A stretch of 64,000 bases of DNA from NCBI GenBank assembly GCA_018222805.1, contig JAAEZQ010000018.1:1-64000 (forward strand). Direction: 5' to 3'. The DNA comes from Vibrionaceae bacterium (GTDB lineage: Bacteria; Pseudomonadota; Gammaproteobacteria; Enterobacterales; Vibrionaceae). Under the pieces are notes generated by a model. That model worked only from the letters and a program-made list of their open reading frames with translations. It ran no database searches and was not told where the DNA came from. The first letter of the stretch is position 1. Each line of letters opens with the position of its first letter. A program made the translations under genes and the position numbers. Shown here one piece after another: positions 45,877 through 56,687 of the stretch.

Positions 45877-46518
45877 ATGTCTGATAATAATCATTGCGTC
45901 ATCGTAGGTATTGCTGGCGCTTCTGCTTCTGGAAAAAGTCTTATCGCAAGCACTATTTACAATGAGCTTCGCGAGAAAGTAGGCGATCATCAAATCGGTG
46001 TCATCACGGAAGATTGTTACTACAACGACCAAAGCCACCTAAGCATGGAAGAGCGAGTAAAGACTAACTACGACCACCCGAGTGCGTTGGACCACGATCT
46101 GCTGTGTGAGCACCTTGAAAAGTTGGTTCGTGGCGAAGCGGTAGAAGTGCCAGAGTACAGCTACACTGAGCACACAAGAACAAGCCACACGACGACATTG
46201 ACTCCTAAAAAAGTCATCATTCTAGAGGGCATCCTTCTTCTTACCGATCCTCGCTTACGTGACCTAATGCACGCGACGGTATTTATGGACACGCCATTAG
46301 ATATCTGTCTGCTTCGCCGTGTTAAGCGTGATGTTGAAGAGCGTGGACGTACAATGGAATCAGTACTAAAGCAATATCAACAAACAGTGCGCCCAATGTT
46401 CATGCAGTTTATTGAACCTTCTAAGCAATATGCGGATATCATTGTTCCTCGTGGTGGTAAAAACCGTATCGCAATTGATGTTCTTAAAGCTCACATTGCA
46501 AAACTTTTGAAAGCTTAA
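45877..46518 (+). CDS. udk: Uridine/cytidine kinase
   Basis: 213 aa from the ATG at 45877, identical in length to E. coli Udk and starting with the conserved [21 protein letters not shown]. An upstream in-frame ATG at 45844 would add 11 non-conserved residues. P-loop GASASGKS (about 14-21), [36 protein letters not shown] lid. It phosphorylates uridine and cytidine in pyrimidine salvage. Single gene with a strong terminator. Confidence 0.96.
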   Translation: MSDNNHCVIVGIAGASASGKSLIASTIYNELREKVGDHQIGVITEDCYYNDQSHLSMEERVKTNYDHPSALDHDLLCEHLEKLVRGEAVEVPEYSYTEHTRTSHTTTLTPKKVIILEGILLLTDPRLRDLMHATVFMDTPLDICLLRRVKRDVEERGRTMESVLKQYQQTVRPMFMQFIEPSKQYADIIVPRGGKNRIAIDVLKAHIAKLLKA

Positions 46519-46551
46519 GTCTACAAGCGGTTATATCGCTTTATTTTTGTG

Positions 46552-46590
46552 AAAAGAAGTGACACCTTAGGTGTCACTTCTTTTTTTTGT
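46552..46590 (+). terminator. Terminator of udk
   Basis: Stem AAAAGAAGTGACACC/GGTGTCACTTCTTTT with a TTA loop and a run of T. Confidence 0.93.
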
Positions 46591-46706
46591 TTTTAAATGA
46601 GTCAGTTGTGTCACAAACAAGGATAATTTTACGTTGTCACGGAACTGTCAGCGGTAGAAGAAATCAACTATTATAGTTTTAAAAACACACGAGCAAGGAA
46701 AAACAA

Positions 46707-48788
46707 ATGAAGAAACTGCTCTTAATTGTCGCCATACCAGTTGTGCTAGTTGTTGGGGCGATTCTCGCTTTAACTATTTTTGTAAACCCTAATCAATTTA
46801 AGCCCCTTATCGTTGAGCAAGCCCAGAAACAAACGGGATTGGAGTTAGTGATTGAAGGGGATCTTAGCTGGCAATTTTTCCCGTCCATTGGTCTTGAGCT
46901 AGGTCGTACCGAGCTAAGAAATCCACAAGGCTTCAGCCAACCAAATCTGTTCAAAGTGGATACCGTGAGCGTAGATGTGTCCGTTACTCCGCTTTTCAGC
47001 AAGCAGCTGGAAATCGGCAATGTCACACTCGATGGTGCCGAGTTTTATGTCGAAACTAAGTCGGATGGCAGCAAAAATATTGATGCACTGACACAAGCGC
47101 AACAGTCGCAACAAGTAGATAATACAGCATCGGAACAGAGCGCAGAGACACAACAGTCAGAGTCAGGTTCTGACTGGGCGATCAATCTTGCTGGTGTAAC
47201 CGTATCTAATGGTTCTTTAGAGATACAGGATAAGCAAGCCGACAGTTACACCAAGCTTTATGATATTTCTCTCAATCTTTCTGAATTTACTTTTGATAAT
47301 TGGACGACAGCAGACTTCGGCATAAAAGGTGAGATGAATGACCAGAAGTTCACCGCACAAGGTCAAGCAGACTTTAAATTGGCCAAAGGTCTAGTGAGTT
47401 ACGCGCTAAAGAATATCAATTTTGATGCGACGTATGCTGACCCAAACAACAATATTGAATCTGCCAATATTAAGTTGGACACGTTTGAATTCAATAAAGT
47501 CAATAACCTGAGCTACGCCCTAAAAGGGAATGCTGCAGATATCAAGTTGGACATGCAAGGTGCTGCTCAGTTAAGTATCGACGAAGCAATTAGTAAAGCG
47601 CAGTTAGACAAGTTATCGCTCCAAGCAACATTCGAAGGCGATGCTTTGCCTCAATCACCAATGAAGGTGGATATGTTGTCTGATCTGTCTTTTGACCTGA
47701 GTAAAAGTCACTTAAGTTTTGTACTGGAGAAGCTCACAGCAAATGTTATCGAGCTAGACGGTAAGGCGGATGTGACTTTGAGCGATATCCCTAAAGTTCG
47801 TTTTGCGCTGCATAGCCCAAATATCGATTTAGATGAGTTCCTGGGGCTAAACCAACAATCTGGTGGAAAATCGACATCAACTAGCGAGACCACCAAAACA
47901 GGCACTGAAGTAGAGCCTGATTTGTCAGCACTGAAGACATTGGATGTAAAAGGTGACATCACGATAGACAACTTCAAAGCGGCAAACGCGAAAATGGAAG
48001 CCGTGAACGCAAGTTTTACGGTCAACCGTGGCGTTGCTGAACTCACTTCATTCAGCTCAAAACTCTATCAAGGCACGATTAACGCGAAAGCACAATTGGA
48101 TGCTCGTAAGACTCCAGCGACATACATTGCAACGAATACGATTAAAGGGGTGCATGTACAACCGTTATTAGTGGATGTTGCTGACAATGATAAGTTGGAA
48201 GGCACCGGTAATATCGACATCAACGTAAAAGGCATCAGCCTAACACCGACGGGAATTAAGCAGAACCTAGTTGGCACGGTGGCAATTAACTTTGCTGATG
48301 GTGCCGTTCATGGCATCAACGTGGCGCAGTTAATCCGAGAAAACTACGCAAAATTCAAAGGTCAGTCGGTTGAAAGTACGAAGGAAGTGAAGAAAACGGA
48401 CTTTAGTGCAATGACTGCTACATTGAAGCTAAACAAAGGCGTGGTATCAACGGATGATATGAAGGCGCAGTCACCACTGCTTCGTGTGCGTGGTAAAGGT
48501 AAAGCAAATTATCTGAACGAAACCGTCGATTTCACTATCAGTACCTCAATTGTCGGCACGCTAGAAGGGCAAGGTGGTAAGAATATCGATGAGCTGAAAG
48601 ACATTACGATACCCATCAATGTGTCTGGTAAGTGGGCAGACCCTAAATTCAAACTGGTATTCGATGATGTGCTGAAACAAAAAGCACAGAAAGAAATTGA
48701 CCGTGGTGTAGAGAAACTTACGGACAAGATCAAAGATGAGAAAACTAAAGAAGCGGTTGACGGTTTGTTGAAAAACTTATTTAACTAG
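46707..48788 (+). CDS. asmA: AsmA family protein
   Basis: 693 aa (E. coli AsmA 617). One N-terminal membrane anchor (LLLIVAIPVVLVVGAILALTIFV, residues 3-25), then an AsmA domain (NPNQFKPLIVEQAQKQTGLELVIEGDLSWQFFPSIGLELG) and long beta-strand repeats facing the periplasm. The C-terminal AsmA_2-like part contains the GVVSTDDMKAQSPLLRVRGKG pattern. A Ser/Thr/Glu-rich spacer lies near 392-410. AsmA-like proteins are thought to bridge inner and outer membranes and move lipid; which member of the family this is remains uncertain. Single gene. Confidence 0.9.
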   Translation: MKKLLLIVAIPVVLVVGAILALTIFVNPNQFKPLIVEQAQKQTGLELVIEGDLSWQFFPSIGLELGRTELRNPQGFSQPNLFKVDTVSVDVSVTPLFSKQLEIGNVTLDGAEFYVETKSDGSKNIDALTQAQQSQQVDNTASEQSAETQQSESGSDWAINLAGVTVSNGSLEIQDKQADSYTKLYDISLNLSEFTFDNWTTADFGIKGEMNDQKFTAQGQADFKLAKGLVSYALKNINFDATYADPNNNIESANIKLDTFEFNKVNNLSYALKGNAADIKLDMQGAAQLSIDEAISKAQLDKLSLQATFEGDALPQSPMKVDMLSDLSFDLSKSHLSFVLEKLTANVIELDGKADVTLSDIPKVRFALHSPNIDLDEFLGLNQQSGGKSTSTSETTKTGTEVEPDLSALKTLDVKGDITIDNFKAANAKMEAVNASFTVNRGVAELTSFSSKLYQGTINAKAQLDARKTPATYIATNTIKGVHVQPLLVDVADNDKLEGTGNIDINVKGISLTPTGIKQNLVGTVAINFADGAVHGINVAQLIRENYAKFKGQSVESTKEVKKTDFSAMTATLKLNKGVVSTDDMKAQSPLLRVRGKGKANYLNETVDFTISTSIVGTLEGQGGKNIDELKDITIPINVSGKWADPKFKLVFDDVLKQKAQKEIDRGVEKLTDKIKDEKTKEAVDGLLKNLFN

Positions 48789-48803
48789 CTTCAGTTTATA
48801 AGC

Positions 48804-48833
48804 AAAGGGTTGGCATTTCGCCAACCCTTTTTG
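48804..48833. terminator. Terminator between asmA and btuR
   Basis: Perfect stem AAAGGGTTGGC/GCCAACCCTTT with a 4-nt loop and T run, between convergent genes. Confidence 0.9.
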
Positions 48834-48856
48834 ATTCCTAAAGGAAAGTCTTCAAA

Positions 48857-49462
48857 TTACCAATCCACACCTTTCAAGGCTTTTACGCCGGACTCGAAAG
48901 CGTGCTTGACGTTTTTCACCTCAGAGACGGTGTCGGCCATTTCAATCAGTGTACGATGCGCACCGCGGCCTGTGATGACAACAGACTGCATCTTAGGGCG
49001 ATTGTTGAGTGCTTCTACAACTTCATCTAATTCGATGTAACCGTAACTGACCATGTAAGTCAGTTCGTCAAATAAAACCACATCGAGCGATTCTTCTTGC
49101 AGCATACGTTTACACTCTTGCCAGACTAATTGTGCCGCTTCTGTATCTGCCGCTTTGTTTTGAGTCTCCCAGGTAAAGCCTGTCGCCATAACCTGAAACT
49201 CGACGCCTAATTTCTCAAGTAGATTGCGTTCTCCGTTGTCCCAAGTACCTTTAATAAACTGAGCAACAGCGCAATTCAAACCATGTCCTACGGCACGAGC
49301 AATGGTACCAAAGCCTGACGTTGATTTACCTTTGCCGTTTCCTGTAATAATTAGGAGCAAGCCCTTTTCTTCCTGGGCGGCCGCGATTTTAGCGTCTACC
49401 TGTTCTTTCACTTTCTGTTGGCGAGCCTTGTGACGGGCTTCTTTATTTTCTTCGATAGACAT
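48857..49462 (-). CDS. btuR: Cob(I)yrinic acid a,c-diamide adenosyltransferase
   Basis: 201 aa (E. coli BtuR 196). It transfers the adenosyl group from ATP to cobalt(I) corrinoids, giving adenosylcobalamin. P-loop ITGNGKGKSTSGFG (about 38-51), then FIKGTWDNGER, LDVVLFDELTYMVSYGYI and VVITGRGAHRTLIEMADTVSEV. No other cobalamin gene or B12 riboswitch is near, so a salvage role is likely. Divergent from the phosphatase gene. Confidence 0.96.
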   Translation of the reverse strand: MSIEENKEARHKARQQKVKEQVDAKIAAAQEEKGLLLIITGNGKGKSTSGFGTIARAVGHGLNCAVAQFIKGTWDNGERNLLEKLGVEFQVMATGFTWETQNKAADTEAAQLVWQECKRMLQEESLDVVLFDELTYMVSYGYIELDEVVEALNNRPKMQSVVITGRGAHRTLIEMADTVSEVKNVKHAFESGVKALKGVDW

Positions 49463-49583
49463 ATTAGTACCTCAATTCCTTTTATTACATCCAGGCATCG
49501 CATGAGCTTGGGTTAGTCGTATTATGTCGCTATGATAGATCAACAAGTGATTCAGAAAAACCACCGATAATTCAGGGAATAAA

Positions 49584-50033
49584 ATGAAGAAAATACTCGT
49601 TGTTTGTATGGGAAATATTTGTCGCTCACCGACAGGGGAAGCGGTACTCAGAGCCAAAGCAAACGAGCTAGGTATAGCAGTAGAAGTTGATTCTGCAGGG
49701 ACAATTGGTTACCACACGGGTAACTCACCGGACCAGCGTGCTATGTTGGCAGGAAAGCAACGAGGATACTCTTTTAGAGGCATGCGAGCGCGTCAGGTAA
49801 AAAGTGACGACTTTGAGTACTTTGATATGGTGCTGGCGGCGGATAAAGCCAACTTAGCCGATCTTTTTGATATTTGTCCTGCTGAGCACCGCCATAAAAT
49901 CACGCTGTTTCTGAGTCACTCTGATTCTAATTATGACGAAATTCCAGATCCTTACTACGGCGGAGAGGATGGTTTTGAGTTGGTATTGGACTTAATTGAA
50001 GAGGCGGCAGAAGTCATTTTGAAGAAGGTGTAA
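49584..50033 (+). CDS. Low-molecular-weight protein-tyrosine phosphatase
   Basis: 149 aa. The active-site loop is C8-MGNIC-R14-S15, exactly CX5R(S/T), and the general acid is in DEIPDPYYGG (about residue 116). The fold is the LMW-PTP class (Wzb/Etp relatives). Wzb-type members usually sit in capsule operons with a tyrosine kinase, but no such genes are here, so the substrate is unknown. Single gene, cytosolic. Confidence 0.92.
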   Translation: MKKILVVCMGNICRSPTGEAVLRAKANELGIAVEVDSAGTIGYHTGNSPDQRAMLAGKQRGYSFRGMRARQVKSDDFEYFDMVLAADKANLADLFDICPAEHRHKITLFLSHSDSNYDEIPDPYYGGEDGFELVLDLIEEAAEVILKKV

Positions 50034-50053
50034 TTTCTATATCCAGCCAAATA

Positions 50054-50080
50054 AAAAGGGATGAGTCTGGCTCATCCCTT
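50054..50080 (-). terminator. Terminator of the sulP gene
   Basis: Perfect stem AAGGGATGAG/CTCATCCCTT with a 5-nt loop. The T run (TTTTTATTTGG) is on the minus strand, so it serves the SulP gene chiefly. Confidence 0.8.
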
Positions 50081-50102
50081 CATATATTTATCTTCTGACT
50101 TA

Positions 50103-51662
50103 CTAGCCAGCTAACAGGTCAGTTGCGACTTTGTAGCTAGGGTCTTCTTTGACATTGATTTCGACCAGACTGCCTGCTTTGTCGAGAAGTTTACGGCAAT
50201 CCTGGCTCAAGTGGCGTAGATGAAGTGTCTTGCCCAAAGCGGCGTAACGCTCTGCCAAGGTTTCAATTGCTTCAATTGCTGAGTGGTCAGTAACTCGTGA
50301 GTCAGCAAAGTCGACGATGACATCTTTCGGGTCTTCTTGTGCGTTGAACAACTCAAGGAAGTTCGCAGCAGAACCAAAGAAGATAGGGCCATGGATCTTG
50401 TATTCTTTTGAACCTTCTTCGTTCAGGCACGTGTCAGCGTAGATGTGCTTAGCATGCTGCCAAGCAAACATCAGGGCAGACGCGACCACACCAACACCTA
50501 CTGCAACAGCAAGGTCTGTAAGCACAGTCACGACAGTTACCAGTAAGATAACGAAGAAGTCCTGTTTTGGTACGCGGCGAGCCAGTTTAAATGTCGCCCA
50601 TTCGAATGTACCGATTACAACCATAAACATAACACCAACAAGCGCTGCAAGAGGAATCATTTCGATTAGTGAAGATGCGAACAGGATAAACATCAACAAT
50701 GCGACTGCCGCGACGATACCAGAAAGACGACCACGACCGCCTGAGTTTACGTTGATCATCGATTGACCGATCATCGCACAACCACCCATAGCACCAAATA
50801 CCGAACAAGTCATGTTAGCCATACCCTGACCGATACATTCACGGTTAGATTGGCCGCGTGTATTTGTCATCTCATCCAATACTGTCAGAGTCAGTAGAGA
50901 CTCAATCAGACCGATAGCAGCAAGGATAATGGCGTAAGGAAGGATGATCTGTAGTGTTTCCAGCGTGAACGGAACCATTGGAATAGAGAACGTTGGCAGA
51001 GAGCCTGCTAGCGTCGCCGCTTCATCCCCTGACATTGTACGTAAGAAGTCAACAACAGTGCGCGTTTCAAGATCTAGGCCGACGACTAATGCTGTAACCG
51101 TTACAATCGCAACCAATGACGAAGGTACCGCTGTCGTAATTTTTGGTAAAAAGTGAATGATTGACATCGTAAGTGCAACCAAACCAAGCATTAGCAGCAT
51201 TTGGTCTTGTGGTAACCAGGTTAACATGCCGTTGATGTCAGGCGCCTTAAATTGGCCGAGTTGAGCCAAGAAGATAACAATCGCCAGGCCGTTTACGAAG
51301 CCGATCATCACTGGGTGCGGTACGATTCGGATAAACTTGCCTAATTTGAACAGGCCAGCTGCAACCTGAAGAATACCCGCCAGCATAATGGCTGCGAACA
51401 GGTATTGAACGCCGTGGCTCGCAACCAGAGATACCATTACAACGGCCATCGCGCCAGTTGCACCAGAAATCATGCCTGGACGACCACCAAAGATAGAAGT
51501 GATCAAGCCAACGATAAATGCTGCGTAGAGGCCAACCATTGGATCTACACCAGCAACGAATGCGAATGCTACTGCTTCAGGAACCAATGCTAACGCAACG
51601 GTCAAACCTGAGAGCACATCATTTTTTACAGAGTGTTTTGAAAATTGCGGAAATTCGAACAT
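50103..51662 (-). CDS. SulP family anion transporter with STAS domain
   Basis: 519 aa. About 12-14 membrane helices; start [42 protein letters not shown] is the SulP signature ([16 protein letters not shown]). A second signature [35 protein letters not shown] lies at about 282-316. C-terminal cytoplasmic STAS domain at about 415-515 ([27 protein letters not shown]). Substrate could be bicarbonate, sulfate or a dicarboxylate; nothing nearby decides it. Single gene. Confidence 0.93.
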   Translation of the reverse strand: MFEFPQFSKHSVKNDVLSGLTVALALVPEAVAFAFVAGVDPMVGLYAAFIVGLITSIFGGRPGMISGATGAMAVVMVSLVASHGVQYLFAAIMLAGILQVAAGLFKLGKFIRIVPHPVMIGFVNGLAIVIFLAQLGQFKAPDINGMLTWLPQDQMLLMLGLVALTMSIIHFLPKITTAVPSSLVAIVTVTALVVGLDLETRTVVDFLRTMSGDEAATLAGSLPTFSIPMVPFTLETLQIILPYAIILAAIGLIESLLTLTVLDEMTNTRGQSNRECIGQGMANMTCSVFGAMGGCAMIGQSMINVNSGGRGRLSGIVAAVALLMFILFASSLIEMIPLAALVGVMFMVVIGTFEWATFKLARRVPKQDFFVILLVTVVTVLTDLAVAVGVGVVASALMFAWQHAKHIYADTCLNEEGSKEYKIHGPIFFGSAANFLELFNAQEDPKDVIVDFADSRVTDHSAIEAIETLAERYAALGKTLHLRHLSQDCRKLLDKAGSLVEINVKEDPSYKVATDLLAG

Positions 51663-51925
51663 GTTTGTTTTTAAGTTCTCGTTGAGATGAGTTTATCCCG
51701 ACACATATTCGTATTTGCACAAGCCACTGAAAAGGTGAATTTAGAACCCACTCAATCGGTGTAAACCGTAGTAATAAAAGAGCAGCATCAGAATGGTGTC
51801 GAAAACTTGAGTCGGCGAATGCTACCGAAAAGTGTGATTAAGTTCAAGAATGATACGAATAATGACCAATATATGTGATCACTCGTTGATATTGATATGA
51901 AGAGTTAGAGTAAATCAGTACCTAA
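51663..51925. other. Region between sulP and rne
   Basis: About 263 bases up to the rne terminator, containing the upstream region of sulP. I see no gene and no clear site. Confidence 0.4.
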
Positions 51926-51955
51926 TAAAAAGGCTGCCAAAAGGCAGCCTTTATT
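51926..51955 (-). terminator. Terminator of rne
   Basis: Stem AAAGGCTGCC/GGCAGCCTTT with a 4-nt loop and T run on the minus strand, 29 bases past the rne stop. Confidence 0.9.
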
Positions 51956-51983
51956 TTGCGTTTCAGACAATTACTCGTTCAAA

Positions 51984-54900
51984 CTAGCTAAAGTTTGGTT
52001 TAGTCATCCCCGCAGAAGCACTGTTTTTCGCGACTTGACTACCTGCGCCTTTAGGCTGATAGCGTTCCGCTTTAAATGGTGCTGCAGTCACTTCAATCTC
52101 ACGTAGCTCTTGAGGTCCCGGTGCTTTTGTCATTGGTGCACTTGCGCTTGGCTTAGCGACCGCTTTAATCACATCTAGGATTGGCTCTTTAACTTCAACA
52201 GGAGCAGGCGTTTTCACCTCTTCTACAGTTTCAGTCGTTTCAGCAACTGCTTCAACTACTGGCTCTGCAGGTTGCTCTGTTACAGCAGTTTCAACTGTTG
52301 CTTCCGTCGCTTCAACAACTGGTGCCTCACCTGTCTCTACGGTTGGCGTTGCTGGTGCTTGTTCTGCAACAGCTGGTTCAGCAATCACTTGTTCCTTAAC
52401 AGGGGCTTCTACTTTCACCTCTTCTTGAGGTTTAAGCTCTGCAACTACTGGAACGTCTCGGCGGATAATTACTTTACCCATCGCCATCTCTGGACAAGCG
52501 AAACCACCTTGCATTGTCGGTACTGCTGCGACTAGTACTTCTTCCTTAACTTGCTCTTCCTTCTTAGGCGCTGGTTTTGGAATGTAACGTGGCATCACTT
52601 TACCCATTGCCATCTCAGGAGAGGCAACACCACCTTTACGTAGGCGGAATGGATTAGGGCGACGATCACGACCACGACGACGGCGTTGACCGCTTGCACG
52701 TAGGTGACGAGGCGAACGACGGTTGCGACGTTGTTTAGACTCTGCCTGCTTATTATCTTGCTGAGTTTCCGCTGCTTCTACGACTGGTTTCTCAACCGGA
52801 GCTTCAACAGATTCTGCAGCCTTAACCAGAGTTTCTTCAGCTTGCGCAGCAGCCTGTTGGTCTTTAACACGAACAGATTTGTTTAGTTTACGACGTTGAC
52901 GGCGTTCTTTAACTTTCTCTGTTTTAGCGCTTGGCTTCGCTTTGCTGCTTTCTGGTTTCTCTTCAGAGCGCGCTTCTGCTGCAAGCTGCAGACCTTTTTC
53001 TGCTACTTTTGCGTTCGCTTTTTGCTCTTGAGCTTTTTCTGCTTGTGGAGCTTTAGGCTTACGCTTCTGGTTACGATTTTGCTGTTTATTGCTCGGTTGC
53101 TGCTGTTGAGCTTCAGTCTGCTCGGTTGCCTGCTCATCACGAGGTTTACGACGGCGACGGTTATCGCGGTTGTCACGGCTATCGCGGTTATCACGTTGGT
53201 TGCTACGACGACGATCGTTACGATCTCGTTTGTTACGCTTATTGTCGCGGCTTGGTTTTGGCTCTTCTTGTGGTTTCGGTTCTTCTTTTACTTCTTGAGA
53301 ACCACCAAATAAGAAGCTACTAAGTGCTTTAAACAGACGACTAAATAGGCCAGGTGTAACTTCTTTCTTCACCTCTTCGCTTTCTTTCTTCTTCGCCACT
53401 GGAGCTGGCTTAGAAGCTGGAGCAGGTGCTGATTGTGAAGGTGCAGCAAAGCCCTTAAGTACTGGCTCTTCCAGTCGCTTAGGTTTAATGTCTGTTTCTA
53501 CAGGCTCTTTACCTTCCGCTTCTTTTAATGCTTCCAGTTTCTTCGGAAGTAGATAAGAAATCAGATCAAACTCTTCGCCTTCACGGATACGAATAACTTC
53601 GAAGTGCGGTGTCTCCATATCAGAGTTAGGAACAACCGTAATTTTCACTTCTTGAATGCGTTCGATGTGGTTAACCGAGCGGCGTTTTTCGTTCAATAGG
53701 TAAGAGGCGATTGGCACTGGGACTACCGCCAATACTTGTGCGGTATTGTCTTTCAGTGCTTCTTCTTCGATTAAACGAAGAACAGAAAGTGCTAGAGATT
53801 CGTTGTCACGAACAACGCCCGTACCACTACAACGTGGACAGATGTGGTGGCTCGCTTCCGCAAGAGAAGGGCTCAAACGCTGACGAGACATTTCTAGCAG
53901 ACCGAAACGAGAGATACGGCCAATTTGTACGCGAGCACGGTCTAAACGAACGGCTTCACGTAGGCGGTTTTCTACCTCACGCTGGTGGCGAACAGGCGTC
54001 ATATCGATAAAGTCGATAACAACCAGACCACCTAGGTCACGTAGACGTAGCTGACGAGCAATCTCATCGGCTGCTTCTAAGTTAGTGTTAAGTGCGGTCT
54101 CTTCGATATCACCACCCTTAGTTGCGCGAGCTGAGTTGATATCGATAGAAGTCAGTGCTTCTGTTGGGTCGATAACAATTGAGCCACCAGATGGCAGGCG
54201 CACTTCACGTTGGAAAGCCGATTCAATCTGACTTTCAATTTGGTAGTGGCTGAACAGTGGCACTTCACCGTCGTATTTCTTAACACGGTTAATAAAATCA
54301 GGGCGAACCAATTGAATGTGCGCTTTTGCACGCTCATAAATGGTGTTGCTATCGATGAGGATTTCACCAATATCACGACGTAAATAGTCACGGATTGCGC
54401 GAACAATAACGTTACTTTCCTGATGGATCAGGAATGGAGCAGGGTTGGAGTCTGCGGCACCTTTTATCGCTCCCCAATGGTTTAGTAGTACGTTCAAATC
54501 CCATTCAAGTTCTTCTGCACTCTTGCCAACGCCTGCTGTACGCACGATAAGACCCATGCCTTGTGGCAGTTCTAATGTGCTTAGTGCTGCTTTTAGCTGA
54601 GTACGCTCGTCACCTTCGATACGGCGAGAAATACCACCAGCACGAGGGTTATTAGGCATAAGAACAAGGTAGCTACCTGCTAGAGAAATGAAAGTAGTCA
54701 GAGCTGCGCCCTTGCTACCACGTTCCTCTTTTTCCACTTGTACGATTACTTCCTGACCTTCTGTCAGCACTTCTTTAATGCTTGGACGGCCTTGGTATGT
54801 GTAACCTTCAGGGAAATATTCGCGGGCAATTTCTTTGAGAGGGAGGAAACCGTGACGCTCAGCTCCGTAATCTACGAATGCGGCTTCTAAGCTTGGTTCA

Positions 54901-55046
54901 ATACGTGTGATACGTCCTTTGTAGATATTCGCTTTTTTCGATTCATGTCCCGGACTCTCGATATCAAGATCGAAAAGTCGCTGGCCATCAACCAGAGCGA
55001 CACGCAACTCTTCTTTTTGAGTTGCGTTAATTAACATTCTTTTCAT
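51984..55046 (-). CDS. rne: Ribonuclease E
   Basis: 1020 aa (E. coli 1061). Essential endonuclease and degradosome scaffold. N-terminal catalytic half: S1 domain (about 36-125), 5'-sensor, DNase-I-like domain with VVIDFIDM and the catalytic aspartates (about D303, D346), zinc link CPRCSGTG (about 404-407). C-terminal half: membrane-targeting amphipathic helix [14 protein letters not shown] (about 570-583), two Arg-rich RNA-binding stretches, then a low-complexity Val/Glu/Ala region. PEMAMGKV occurs twice, and the PNPase-binding-like tail contains [10 protein letters not shown]. The leader is long, which suits autoregulation by RNase E cleavage. Confidence 0.97.
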   Translation of the reverse strand: MKRMLINATQKEELRVALVDGQRLFDLDIESPGHESKKANIYKGRITRIEPSLEAAFVDYGAERHGFLPLKEIAREYFPEGYTYQGRPSIKEVLTEGQEVIVQVEKEERGSKGAALTTFISLAGSYLVLMPNNPRAGGISRRIEGDERTQLKAALSTLELPQGMGLIVRTAGVGKSAEELEWDLNVLLNHWGAIKGAADSNPAPFLIHQESNVIVRAIRDYLRRDIGEILIDSNTIYERAKAHIQLVRPDFINRVKKYDGEVPLFSHYQIESQIESAFQREVRLPSGGSIVIDPTEALTSIDINSARATKGGDIEETALNTNLEAADEIARQLRLRDLGGLVVIDFIDMTPVRHQREVENRLREAVRLDRARVQIGRISRFGLLEMSRQRLSPSLAEASHHICPRCSGTGVVRDNESLALSVLRLIEEEALKDNTAQVLAVVPVPIASYLLNEKRRSVNHIERIQEVKITVVPNSDMETPHFEVIRIREGEEFDLISYLLPKKLEALKEAEGKEPVETDIKPKRLEEPVLKGFAAPSQSAPAPASKPAPVAKKKESEEVKKEVTPGLFSRLFKALSSFLFGGSQEVKEEPKPQEEPKPSRDNKRNKRDRNDRRRSNQRDNRDSRDNRDNRRRRKPRDEQATEQTEAQQQQPSNKQQNRNQKRKPKAPQAEKAQEQKANAKVAEKGLQLAAEARSEEKPESSKAKPSAKTEKVKERRQRRKLNKSVRVKDQQAAAQAEETLVKAAESVEAPVEKPVVEAAETQQDNKQAESKQRRNRRSPRHLRASGQRRRRGRDRRPNPFRLRKGGVASPEMAMGKVMPRYIPKPAPKKEEQVKEEVLVAAVPTMQGGFACPEMAMGKVIIRRDVPVVAELKPQEEVKVEAPVKEQVIAEPAVAEQAPATPTVETGEAPVVEATEATVETAVTEQPAEPVVEAVAETTETVEEVKTPAPVEVKEPILDVIKAVAKPSASAPMTKAPGPQELREIEVTAAPFKAERYQPKGAGSQVAKNSASAGMTKPNFS

Positions 55047-55686
55047 TGAAAATTCTCGTTGTCTTTTCTTTTATATCTTTCTTGTCGACTTGCCACTGTT
55101 TGGTCGCTTTTCCACGGTGCCTGATCCCATGACTTATATTTTGCAGCCTCCCGGCTGGAAGGGGATGCTCTAGGGCACTTCAGTTATCACAAATCTCTTT
55201 AGGTTTCTGTCGGAAACGCAGACTTGTGACCCGCTATTTGGGCGGTAGGTACTCAACGTGAATTTGCGAGGAGTAGGGTGGCAAGTGTGTTGAATTCAAA
55301 GTGTCTTACGCCGATTGCAGCACCTGACTTTCAACGTTCTACTCACATTGCTTTTGGAGTAATGAATGGTAGTGAATAAAATGTAACCAAACCTTCCTTA
55401 GCAGCTGTGAACTATAGCAGTGCGCGTCGCTATCAGCAATCTGCTTTAATACAAACGATAGAAAAATTGTCACAAAATTCAAATTTTGTATTTTATAACT
55501 GGCTGTTTCCTAAACAATTGAATCATGTAAAGTGATAAAGACAGAAAACAAGTTCGAATCTTGATAGGGAGTTTTAATAAATTAAACAAAAGCTTGGGTG
55601 AATTCAGAGTAGCTTACACCGACAAGTGATTCTTTTGCAGAAAGAATAATGTGAAGTCACGTGTATTTGAGTTTACAATAGTGCGC
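55047..55686. other. Divergent long leader region rne/rluC
   Basis: 640 bases. The rne side is expected to be a long 5' UTR with conserved stem-loops used for autoregulation in Gammaproteobacteria; CAGCCTCCCGGCTG (55144-55157) is one clear hairpin. Two similar 25-base stretches lie at 55291-55315 and 55599-55623. No credible gene is present. Confidence 0.5.
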
Positions 55687-56631
55687 ATGAGCGAAATAAG
55701 AACTAAAGTCCAGTTCGTCGACATCGACGAAGACATGGCGGGTCAGCGCATTGATAACTTTTTGCGCAACCAATTAAAAGACATTCCGAAGAGCATGATT
55801 TATAGAATCGTGCGAAAAGGAGAGGTACGCGTTAACAAAAAGCGTATTAAGGCCGAGTACAAACTAAAAGCGGGCGATCTGGTTCGTATTCCTCCAGTTA
55901 CTATGGAGAAGAAAGAAGACGACGTAGCGCCGAGCACAAAGCTTAATCGCGTGGCAGAGCTTGAAGATATGGTCATTTTTGAAGATGACCATATGCTCAT
56001 TCTCAATAAACCTTCAGGGACGGCGGTTCATGGCGGTAGTGGCCTGAAGTTTGGTGCTATAGAAGCCCTACGTGCTTTACGCCCAGAGGCTCGATTCCTA
56101 GAACTCGTGCATCGTATTGACCGTGATACCTCAGGCATTCTACTTGTGGCTAAAAAGCGTTCAGCGCTTCGCCACCTGCAAGCACAGTTCCGAGCAAAAA
56201 CAGTGAAGAAGTTTTACTTCGCGCTGGTGATGGGGCAATGGAAAAGCAGTTGTAAAGTGGTTAACGCACCACTGCTGAAAAATGAAGTAAACAGCATTGT
56301 TCGTGTGAATCCAAACGGTAAGCCATCCGAAACACGCTTTAAGATCTTGGAGAAGTTTGAACAGGCAACGCTGATTCAAGCAAGTCCAATTACCGGGCGT
56401 ACTCACCAAATTCGTGTCCATACTCAGTACACGGGGCATCCGATCGCTTGGGACGATCGTTATGGCGACCGACGTTTTGATGCGTACACTGGACAGTATG
56501 GCTTGGATCGTTTGTTCCTTCATGCGGCTAATATTAAGTTCCAACATCCTTCAAATGATGAATGGATGGAAATTAACGCGAAGATGGAACCTAAGTTAGA
56601 GAAAGTGCTAGCTGGTTTAAGAAAGGTTTAA
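55687..56631 (+). CDS. rluC: 23S rRNA pseudouridine(955/2504/2580) synthase RluC
   Basis: 314 aa (E. coli 319). The start at 55687 gives MSEIRTKVQFVDIDEDMAGQRIDNFLRNQL, in line with the family; an upstream start at 55651 adds 12 unlike residues. Its ribosome site is weak. S4 RNA-binding domain at about 18-80 (RIDNFLRNQLKDIPKSMIYRIVRKGEVRVN), then the RluA-type catalytic domain with HRIDRDTSGILLVAKK (catalytic aspartate about 142) and PITGRTHQIRVHTQYTGHPIAWDDRYGD. Divergent from rne as in E. coli. Confidence 0.96.
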   Translation: MSEIRTKVQFVDIDEDMAGQRIDNFLRNQLKDIPKSMIYRIVRKGEVRVNKKRIKAEYKLKAGDLVRIPPVTMEKKEDDVAPSTKLNRVAELEDMVIFEDDHMLILNKPSGTAVHGGSGLKFGAIEALRALRPEARFLELVHRIDRDTSGILLVAKKRSALRHLQAQFRAKTVKKFYFALVMGQWKSSCKVVNAPLLKNEVNSIVRVNPNGKPSETRFKILEKFEQATLIQASPITGRTHQIRVHTQYTGHPIAWDDRYGDRRFDAYTGQYGLDRLFLHAANIKFQHPSNDEWMEINAKMEPKLEKVLAGLRKV

Positions 56632-56655
56632 CGGTATCTTCCTAGCGAAAAGTAA

Positions 56656-56672
56656 GGGAGCCATTGGCTCCC
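56656..56672. terminator. Hairpin between rluC and yceF
   Basis: Perfect GGGAGCC/GGCTCCC stem with a 3-nt loop between convergent genes. Only short T tracts follow, so terminator strength is doubtful. Confidence 0.45.
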
Positions 56673-56687
56673 AATGTTCTATTTGAG

